Assembly: GCA_003134755.1 (NCBI GenBank)
Contig: PLCK01000115.1
Location: 1 to 5,208, forward strand
Length of the DNA stretch: 5,208 bases
Reading direction: 5' to 3'
Origin: Actinomycetota bacterium
GTDB lineage: Bacteria; Actinomycetota; Actinomycetes; Acidothermales; Acidothermaceae
Position 1 is the stretch's first letter, and the number at the start of each line of letters is the position of its first letter. The notes beneath the pieces were generated by a model. It was not told the DNA's origin, did no database searches, and saw only the letters and a program-made list of their open reading frames with translations. The translations under genes and the position numbers were made by a program. Positions 1 to 5,208 of the stretch are shown here, in pieces.

Positions 1-617
1 ACGCCAGGGATGAGTTCGTCGCGATCGCCCGTATCCGTTGTCGCAGCCCATTGCCCCACGCGCACGATCTCTCGCCCGAGTGCCGACGACGGCCCAGATC
101 CGCTCGAGGCATCTTCGCCGCCGCCGTCGAACAGGCCATCTTGCTCGTCGTCGGGGCCGGCGTGGAATCGCTGCAGACACAGGTAATTGCGCCGTCCCTT
201 GAGAATCGCAAACGTCGGCGGGTGCGGCAGTGCCGGCGTGAGCGATTCGATCAACCGCGGCAGATCACGTTCGATGAGCTGGCGTTGCAGTGCTATAGTC
301 GCAGTCGCCACGACCACCGGCCCGCGCGAGTGCGGCAACTCGTCAGACCCAGCTTGCGGCTCGCGTCCCGTGCCGCTCTCCGCTGGCTTGCGGCCCGTGT
401 CACCGACCGCATGGCGGATCGCCGGCACCAGATAAGCGAGGCTCTTGCCGGTGCCGGTACCGGCTTGCACGAGCAGATGCTCGCCTGACTCCATGGCGTG
501 CAGGGTTGCCGTGGCCATCGCCAGCTGACCTTCGCGCGCCTCGCCACCGACACCCTCGACCGCCAAGGCGAGCAGCGACGCGAGCTCGGGCACCCGCGGA
601 ACTTCATTGCCAGCCAC
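1..617 (-). CDS. dinG: DinG/XPD-type ATP-dependent DNA helicase, N-terminal part (3' end outside window)
   Basis: This is the start of a superfamily 2 DNA helicase of the DinG/XPD type, a family that unwinds DNA 5'-3' using ATP and usually carries a 4Fe-4S cluster. About 205 codons are visible, against a usual 650-700. Numbering from the GTG at 617, the Walker A motif QAGTGTGKS is at residues 51-59 (Lys58). Motif Ia (VVVATATIALQRQL) follows around 101-114. KGRRNYLC is at 140-147, and Cys147 sits where family members have the first cluster cysteine. DTGDRDELIPGV runs to the window edge, typical of actinobacterial DinG. The remaining cysteines, the DEAH box and the C-terminal motifs lie outside. 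I prefer the GTG at 617 because the protein then begins about eight residues before VPEL, as I recall for mycobacterial DinG, and because codons upstream of it are poorer in third-position GC. An in-frame GTG at 686, with GAGGA three bases upstream, is the alternative. The family is secure; the start is not. Confidence 0.9.
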   Translation of the reverse strand, partial: MAGNEVPRVPELASLLALAVEGVGGEAREGQLAMATATLHAMESGEHLLVQAGTGTGKSLAYLVPAIRHAVGDTGRKPAESGTGREPQAGSDELPHSRGPVVVATATIALQRQLIERDLPRLIESLTPALPHPPTFAILKGRRNYLCLQRFHAGPDDEQDGLFDGGGEDASSGSGPSSALGREIVRVGQWAATTDTGDRDELIPG

Positions 618-624
618 GGCAGGA

Positions 625-630
625 AGGGTA
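625..630 (-). promoter_or_regulatory. Candidate -10 element (TACCCT) for a leaderless helicase transcript
   Basis: On the minus strand a TACCCT hexamer fits the TANNNT form of actinobacterial -10 boxes. It ends seven bases before the preferred GTG start at 617, which has no Shine-Dalgarno sequence. That arrangement is typical of leaderless actinobacterial transcripts. No good -35 hexamer is found 15-18 bases upstream. A six-base match of this kind is easily due to chance, so this is a weak call. Confidence 0.2.
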
Positions 631-689
631 GCTGGCGAGGTACCGACACGACGGCACGCGACGGAACCTGGGTGTGGACGGGCCACGAA

Positions 690-694
690 TCCTC
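690..694 (-). promoter_or_regulatory. Possible ribosome binding site for the alternative helicase start at 686
   Basis: The minus strand reads GAGGA followed by three bases and then GTG (684-686), in frame with the helicase. If used, this start would add 23 residues to the protein and leave only 23 bases after the upstream stop codon, implying translational coupling. The spacing is shorter than usual, and the added residues have mixed third-position bases, unlike the coding sequence that follows. I therefore treat this start as the second choice. Confidence 0.25.
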
Positions 695-709
695 AGACCG
701 GGCCCGGAC

Positions 710-3076
710 CTACCGCGTGACGGCGTCGTCGAGGAATTTCGCCTGAAGGGCTTCTGCGGTGAGGGGCCTCGACAGCAGAAAGCCTTGGACGGCGTCGACT
801 CCTTCGGTGCGCAGGTGATCGATTTGGGCGATCTCTTCCACGCCTTCGGCCAGGGTGGTCATTCCGAGGTCCTTGCCGAGCCGCACGAGAGTGTGGATGA
901 GGGCGTCGGATTCGGCGGATCGGCCGATGCCGTCGATGAACATCCGGTCGATCTTGAGGCAGTCGACCGGGAGGCGTTGCAGGTAGGCGAGACTGGAGTA
1001 TCCGGTGCCGAAGTCGTCGATCGCGACTTGGAGCCCGAGGGCCTTTACTTCTCGCAGCCGGCGCGCGGTGCTGTCGACGTTGCGCATAGCCGCTGTCTCG
1101 GTGATCTCGATGGTCAGGGCAGATGGCGTGAGGCCGCTGATGTCGAGGGCTTCCTTCACGTGCTCGACGATGATGTCCCGATCGAGCTGTCGCCCGGACA
1201 CGTTCACCGACACGATGATGTCGGCGCCGCGGGCGCGCCAAGTAGCGGCCTGGGTGCAGGCTTCACGTAGCACCCAACGTCCGACGTCGATGATCTGACC
1301 GCTTGACTCCAAGAGCGGGATGAAGCTGTTGGGTTGGATCTCCCCCAGGGTGGGGTGTTGCCAACGAATGAGGGCCTCGACGCCGGTCAGCGTGAGGTCC
1401 TGCAGGTCGTAGATGGGCTGGTAGACGAGACGGAACTGCTGGCCTTCCAAAGCCGCGCGCAGGTCGAATTCGATTTCGTAGCGGTTCTTGGCGCTTGCTT
1501 CCATGTCCTGGTGGAACACCTCGTAGCAGTCTCGACCGGCCGCTTTGGCCTGGTAGAGCGCGACGTCGGCGTCGCGGAGCAGATCCCCGGGTTCGGCGCG
1601 GTCCCCGATTGCTACGCCGACGCTGGCGGTCACGGTCATCGGCCTTGGGGCAAGAGCTAACTCGAACGGCTCACGCATCAACTCCAGTAGCCGCGCCGCG
1701 ACCAGCTCCGGCTCGGTGTTGTTGGGTCCGCCATCGACGAGGACGACGAACTCGTCCCCGCCCATCCGCCCGACAGTGTCGACGTCGCGCAGGTTGTGCC
1801 GGATCCGTGCCGCGACGGCTTGCAGCAGCTGGTCACCAGCCTCATGGCCCAAGGTGTCGTTGACGTTCTTGAACCCGTCGAGGTCGACGAACAGCGCCGC
1901 GCCATGTGTCCCATCGCGGCGGTTGCGAGCGAGCATCCGTTCGATTCGGTCGGTGATCAGTGCCCTGTTCGGCAGCCCGGTCAGCACGTCGTGCAACGCC
2001 TGATAGCGCAGCTGATGGGTCTTTTGGTTCACCAAGGCCAGCGCGCGTGAGCGTCCGGTGGCCAGCACGTAGATCAATGTCGCAAGCAGCCCGCTCAGGG
2101 CGATCCCTGCGAGCAGCAGCTCGACGGCGATCCGGTTCGCGAATACGCCCACGGGGTTGGCCGCACCGAACGTGGTGACGGTCCAGCCGTTGCCGAGGTC
2201 GGACACATGGCTTTGAGCCCGAGCCGGTGCCGTCCCACTGCGGAACGTGACGTCCGAACTGGCGTTGTGATAGCGGAAGGTCACTGCCATCCCGGGATGA
2301 CCTTTCAGTGCCCTGGCCAAGACCACATCCGGCGCGACGACCATCCCGACCCAGCCGAGGAATGTTTCCCGACGCGCAGTCACCGTCTTTGGCACCACGC
2401 CATTGCTATAGATCGGAATCTCGACGGCCAGCAGCGCGCTGCTCCCCACCGTCAAAGGCATGTAGTCGCCAACTCCGCTGTCGCGGGTCGGGGCGGCTGA
2501 GCTAGCAGCGCAGAAGTCGGACCCCGCTGGAAACGCGAGCTGCGCGCTGCGGGTCTGGCCGACAACGGCCAAGCAGTAGAACGGCCGATCGCCGGGCGGC
2601 AACACCTGAAGCGTCCCATCCGCGCTCAACGCACCACTGGGGTCCGCAGCGGCGTGGGCGGCAAAGGCGGGCAGCTGAGCAGCCGGAACGATTACGGAAA
2701 AGCCGAGGCCCTCGAGCTCGGCATAACGATCGAACGCTCGCACCGAGCTCGTCCAGTGAGCGAACTCGCCGTTCGACGCGGACTGATTTCCGGCGAGGAA
2801 TGCGCCGGCGCTGACGCTGAGGTCTTCCTCGTGCTGAATATCCAGCTGCAGCGTCGACGCGATACCGGTCGACGCCGTCACAAACGCCCGGCGAGACTGA
2901 TCGACGCCATTGCGGGCGACCGCGTTGGCGGTGAAGAGCGCGCCGAGCGTTCCGGCGATCAAAACAGCCACCGCGACCGCGCGCCACAACCGAAGGCGCC
3001 GACCGGAGCCGGGCACAACTGCGGTCAAGACGGGAGCCTCCGAGGGCTCGCGGACGTGCTTGCGCATCAGTTCCAT
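710..3076 (-). CDS. Membrane CHASE-GGDEF-EAL cyclic-di-GMP cyclase/phosphodiesterase
   Basis: A complete 788-residue sensor enzyme that should make and/or degrade cyclic-di-GMP at the inner face of the membrane in response to an extracellular signal. A short basic N-terminus leads to a membrane helix at about 31-52. An extracytoplasmic CHASE-type sensor domain follows at about 60-300, then a second membrane helix at about 316-338. The GGDEF domain (about 355-520) has DVLTGLPNR at 363-371, metal aspartate D398, an intact GGDEF at 439-443 and an RxxD inhibitory site (R430-D433). The EAL domain (about 535-785) has EAL at 567-569, N625, E657, D687-D688 in DDFGTGYSSL, K708, E744 and Q764, so the metal and catalytic set looks complete. 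Both activities are therefore possible; the net direction cannot be read from sequence. The ectodomain has only two cysteines (C168, C189). The start is ATG at 3076; ATG at 3067 (Met4) is an alternative and neither has a strong Shine-Dalgarno. The stop is TAG. The domain calls are firm for GGDEF and EAL; CHASE is by overall pattern. Confidence 0.95.
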   Translation of the reverse strand: MELMRKHVREPSEAPVLTAVVPGSGRRLRLWRAVAVAVLIAGTLGALFTANAVARNGVDQSRRAFVTASTGIASTLQLDIQHEEDLSVSAGAFLAGNQSASNGEFAHWTSSVRAFDRYAELEGLGFSVIVPAAQLPAFAAHAAADPSGALSADGTLQVLPPGDRPFYCLAVVGQTRSAQLAFPAGSDFCAASSAAPTRDSGVGDYMPLTVGSSALLAVEIPIYSNGVVPKTVTARRETFLGWVGMVVAPDVVLARALKGHPGMAVTFRYHNASSDVTFRSGTAPARAQSHVSDLGNGWTVTTFGAANPVGVFANRIAVELLLAGIALSGLLATLIYVLATGRSRALALVNQKTHQLRYQALHDVLTGLPNRALITDRIERMLARNRRDGTHGAALFVDLDGFKNVNDTLGHEAGDQLLQAVAARIRHNLRDVDTVGRMGGDEFVVLVDGGPNNTEPELVAARLLELMREPFELALAPRPMTVTASVGVAIGDRAEPGDLLRDADVALYQAKAAGRDCYEVFHQDMEASAKNRYEIEFDLRAALEGQQFRLVYQPIYDLQDLTLTGVEALIRWQHPTLGEIQPNSFIPLLESSGQIIDVGRWVLREACTQAATWRARGADIIVSVNVSGRQLDRDIIVEHVKEALDISGLTPSALTIEITETAAMRNVDSTARRLREVKALGLQVAIDDFGTGYSSLAYLQRLPVDCLKIDRMFIDGIGRSAESDALIHTLVRLGKDLGMTTLAEGVEEIAQIDHLRTEGVDAVQGFLLSRPLTAEALQAKFLDDAVTR

Positions 3077-3204
3077 CCCGTGAGCGAGGGCAGCCCAGCA
3101 TGGTCTACGGAGTGCCTATCGGCGGGCATAGTCGAGAACTCCGGACTTCTGCGGCGCCAAGTGCACCGGCGACCGCCACATATGGCTACCTGTCATCCGC
3201 GACG
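3077..3204. other. Intergenic spacer between the two cyclic-di-GMP genes
   Basis: This 128-base gap lies between the stop of the PAS protein and the start of the CHASE protein. It holds the candidate promoter described separately. It also holds a small imperfect hairpin at 3152-3168, with six-base arms, one G-T wobble and a five-base loop. No T-run follows the hairpin, so it is not a convincing terminator. I see no match to the conserved cores of the c-di-GMP riboswitch classes and no plausible small gene. The gap is long enough for the CHASE gene to have its own promoter. Confidence 0.6.
3116..3142 (-). promoter_or_regulatory. Candidate sigma-28-like (motility sigma factor) promoter for the CHASE-GGDEF-EAL gene
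   Basis: Read on the minus strand, GCCGATAG occurs at 3123-3116, matching seven of eight bases of the enterobacterial FliA -10 consensus GCCGATAA. Eleven to twelve bases upstream is GGAGTTCT (3142-3135), which shares the AGTT core of the TAAAGTTT -35 element if a 12-base spacer is allowed, but otherwise matches poorly. Transcription from here would give a leader of roughly 30-35 bases before the ATG at 3076. The -10 match is good and the -35 weak; no flagellar gene is visible. This is a suggestion from pattern only. Confidence 0.33.
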
Positions 3205-5208
3205 TCACGCGGACAATCCTGTCGAGCGGTACACAACCTGGGGTGTCGGCAAGGTGCTCACGAGCAGGTGCGCGAACAACGTGTCGATGCCTTCGGCCGG
3301 CAACGGCCGGGAGAACAGGAATCCCTGACCGTAATCGCAGGCCATGGCGACGAGTGCGGCGTACTGCTCACGTGTTTCGATGCCCTCGGCGACTGTCCCC
3401 AGCCGCAGCGACCTGCCGAGATGCACGATGGTCCGGGCGAGCTCAGCGCTGTCCGACCCGGCTCCGCCCACGTCGTCCACTCGGGTCGTGAGCTGCTCGA
3501 CGAAGGACTTGTCGATCTTCAAGATGTCGACGGGGAACTTCGCCAGATACGAAAGCGACGAGTAGCCGGTACCGAAGTCGTCTACGGCGATGCGAGTGCC
3601 GAGAGCCTTCAGTTGGCGCAACACATCGATCGCTTCCTCCGTGCGCTCGATCAGCACGCTCTCGGTCATCTCGATCACGAGAGCTCCCGGCGGCATGCCG
3701 CTCTCGACGAGCGCCTCGCGCACGATCACTGGCAGTTGCGGTGTGAGTTGGTGGCTCGACACGTTGACCGCGACGTGGAATAGCCCACCGGCCGGCGCGT
3801 AGGTTTGCCAGCGGGCGCCTTGACGGCAGCACTCGCGGACCGCCCACTCACCGATCGATTCGACGAGACCCGTTTCCTCGGCGAGGCCGATGAAGTCCAT
3901 CGGCTGCACCAGACCACGCGTCGGGTGATACCAGCGGATCAACGCCTCGACGCCGACGACCTGTCCGGTGTGCAGGTTGACCGTCGGCTGGTAGTGCAGC
4001 GCGAGCTGGCCACGAGCCAGTGCGTGCCGCAGATCAGCCTCCGCCTGCACGCGCAACAACAGCGCATCGTGCATCTCAGACTCGAACCGGACGTAGCCGC
4101 CATCGTGTGCGGCCTTTGCGCGATACATCGCCAGGTCGGCGTTACGCAGGATCTGGTCGGCCGTCTCGTCCCCGAGATCGGTGATCGCGATGCCGGTCGA
4201 CGCACTGAGCGTGACGTCGCGGCCGTCGAGCACGAAGGGCTTACGCAGCACCTCACGGATCCGGTGGGCCGTTCCGATCGCGATCGGTTCGGCCTGCGGC
4301 CCGACCACAAGAATCGCGAACTCGTCGCCACCGAGGCGCGCGACAGTATCGCCGGGACCAACACAGCGGCGAAGCCGGTCGGCGACCAACGTCAGCAGGT
4401 TGTCGCCGATCGCATGCCCCTGTGCGTCGTTGACGCCCTTGAAGCCGTCGAGGTCGAGGAACATGACCGCAGTGGTCGCATGGTGTCGGGCGGCACGCCC
4501 GAGCGCTTGCTCGGCAACCTCGTTGAACAGGGCCCGGTTCGGAAGCCCGGTGAGGGAGTCGTGGGTGGCTTCGCGGTGGAGGCAGGTCTGGGTCTTCTTG
4601 AGCTCGGTGATGTCGTGGGCGATGGTCGACACGAGCACGATCTCGGCGCCTTCACGGTGCCCCTGGAGGGTCGCGATCATCGGGACCTCGGCACCCTGGG
4701 TCGTGCGGAGCGCGAGCTCGCCCGTCCACAGACCATGACGGCGAACGAAGGGCATGATCTCGGCGCGGAGGCGCTCGCGCGACTCGATGCTGGAGAGCTC
4801 GCCGACGTGGCGGGTTCCGGCGAGGTCGAGGAACTCGCGGGCCCGGCGGTTGGCGTACACGAGCCCGCCAGATGGCTCGGAGAGGACGACGACCTCGTTG
4901 CTCTGTTCGAGCACCTCCGTGAGCTGGGCCGCCTTTCGTTCTGCGGCATGTCGGAGGGTGACGTCGCGGGCGTTGGTGACGAAGCCGGCGATGCTCGGCT
5001 CGTCGAGTAGGTCCGTGGTGACTCCCTCGAAGACGCGCCACGACCCGTCTCGGTGCTGCGCTCGATACTCCACGAGTGTGGACTCTGCCCCCGCATCGTT
5101 CCCGTCGACGATCGCCGCGGCCACGTCGGCGAGCCGCAGCAGGCGCCGCAGGTCGTACTCCGCGAGCACAAGCATCGCGAGCATCCCGTCCGTGCCGTTG
5201 ATCAGCGC
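3205..5208 (-). CDS. PAS-PAS-GGDEF-EAL cyclic-di-GMP cyclase/phosphodiesterase (5' end outside window)
   Basis: A composite cyclic-di-GMP enzyme with cytosolic sensor domains; 667 residues are visible. The frame is open to the right edge, and the first visible residues already lie inside a PAS fold, so the true start is upstream and the ATG at 5184 is probably internal. Numbering from the first visible codon, the end of one PAS domain runs to about 84, with the YRAQHRDGSWR strand and its closing NARDVT. A second PAS domain is at about 97-200, closing with AHDITELK. The GGDEF domain (about 210-375) has DSLTGLPNR at 217-225, D252 and GGDEF at 293-297. The inhibitory RxxD position reads GPGD (284-287), so the key arginine is absent. 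The EAL domain (about 390-645) has EAL at 421-423, N482, E513, D543-D544 in DDFGTGYSSL, K564, E608 and Q628, all present. No membrane segment is visible. The stop is TGA. It shares domain order, but not close identity, with the next gene, so it is an old paralogue rather than a recent copy. Confidence 0.94.
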   Translation of the reverse strand, partial: ALINGTDGMLAMLVLAEYDLRRLLRLADVAAAIVDGNDAGAESTLVEYRAQHRDGSWRVFEGVTTDLLDEPSIAGFVTNARDVTLRHAAERKAAQLTEVLEQSNEVVVLSEPSGGLVYANRRAREFLDLAGTRHVGELSSIESRERLRAEIMPFVRRHGLWTGELALRTTQGAEVPMIATLQGHREGAEIVLVSTIAHDITELKKTQTCLHREATHDSLTGLPNRALFNEVAEQALGRAARHHATTAVMFLDLDGFKGVNDAQGHAIGDNLLTLVADRLRRCVGPGDTVARLGGDEFAILVVGPQAEPIAIGTAHRIREVLRKPFVLDGRDVTLSASTGIAITDLGDETADQILRNADLAMYRAKAAHDGGYVRFESEMHDALLLRVQAEADLRHALARGQLALHYQPTVNLHTGQVVGVEALIRWYHPTRGLVQPMDFIGLAEETGLVESIGEWAVRECCRQGARWQTYAPAGGLFHVAVNVSSHQLTPQLPVIVREALVESGMPPGALVIEMTESVLIERTEEAIDVLRQLKALGTRIAVDDFGTGYSSLSYLAKFPVDILKIDKSFVEQLTTRVDDVGGAGSDSAELARTIVHLGRSLRLGTVAEGIETREQYAALVAMACDYGQGFLFSRPLPAEGIDTLFAHLLVSTLPTPQVVYRSTGLSA

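Noticed and set aside
698..707. Perfect 10-base palindrome CCGGGCCCGG just downstream of the CHASE gene stop codon
   Set aside because: Folding would leave only a three-base stem around a four-base loop, there is no T-run, and such palindromes are common in GC-rich DNA. It is not a terminator.
674..1270. A 198-codon plus-strand open frame over the EAL domain of the CHASE protein
   Set aside because: It is a mirror frame of the conserved EAL coding sequence; the opposite strand explains the region fully.
3152..3168. Small hairpin in the spacer as a possible terminator of the PAS gene
   Set aside because: The stem is six pairs with a wobble and no following T-run, so termination is not supported.
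3175..3186. Short inverted repeat GCCACATATGGC as an operator
   Set aside because: The arms are only four bases long; that is expected by chance and no regulator gene is nearby.
3077..3204. Possible c-di-GMP riboswitch ahead of the CHASE gene
   Set aside because: I could not find the conserved core segments of the GEMM-I or GEMM-II classes, and the spacer is short once the candidate promoter is placed within it.
2654..3328. A 224-codon plus-strand open frame crossing the intergenic spacer
   Set aside because: It overlaps the start of the CHASE gene and the end of the PAS gene on the opposite strand, and its translation is low-complexity with no family resemblance.
3805..5010. A 401-codon open frame on the plus strand opposite the PAS-GGDEF-EAL gene
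   Set aside because: It lies wholly inside a clearly conserved coding sequence on the other strand, has no recognisable domain, and is the usual antisense artefact of GC-rich DNA.

Overview
This window is GC-rich DNA, roughly 60-65% GC by eye. Three protein genes all lie on the minus strand and are read from the right edge to the left edge. The DinG-type helicase, with its KGRRNYLC and TGDRDEL signatures, and the style of the sensor proteins suggest an actinobacterium. The genus cannot be read from the window.

Layout in transcription order. (1) From 5208 to 3205 is a cytosolic-looking PAS-PAS-GGDEF-EAL protein whose 5' end lies beyond the right edge. (2) A 128-bp spacer (3077-3204) holds a candidate promoter whose -10-like box, GCCGATAG, resembles that of flagellar/motility sigma-28. 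(3) From 3076 to 710 is a complete 788-residue membrane protein, TM-CHASE-TM-GGDEF-EAL. (4) A 92-bp spacer (618-709) follows. (5) From about 617 to the left edge is the N-terminal third of a DinG/XPD-type ATP-dependent DNA helicase, whose 3' end is outside the window.

The first two genes are both composite cyclic-di-GMP enzymes. Each has an intact GGDEF motif for diguanylate cyclase activity and a full set of EAL catalytic residues for phosphodiesterase activity. They differ in input: cytosolic PAS domains in one, an extracytoplasmic CHASE domain in the other. They also differ in feedback control: the CHASE protein keeps the RxxD inhibitory site, while the PAS protein has lost its arginine. 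Together they look like a local pair of c-di-GMP sensors answering different signals. The helicase is probably a housekeeping DNA-repair neighbour; nothing in the sequence ties it to c-di-GMP.

I found no RNA gene, mobile element, CRISPR array, riboswitch or convincing terminator. The window looks like an ordinary signalling/repair segment and I see no strong case for a previously undescribed system. The points most worth checking are the I-site asymmetry, the sigma-28-like promoter, the two cysteines of the CHASE domain and the start of the helicase.
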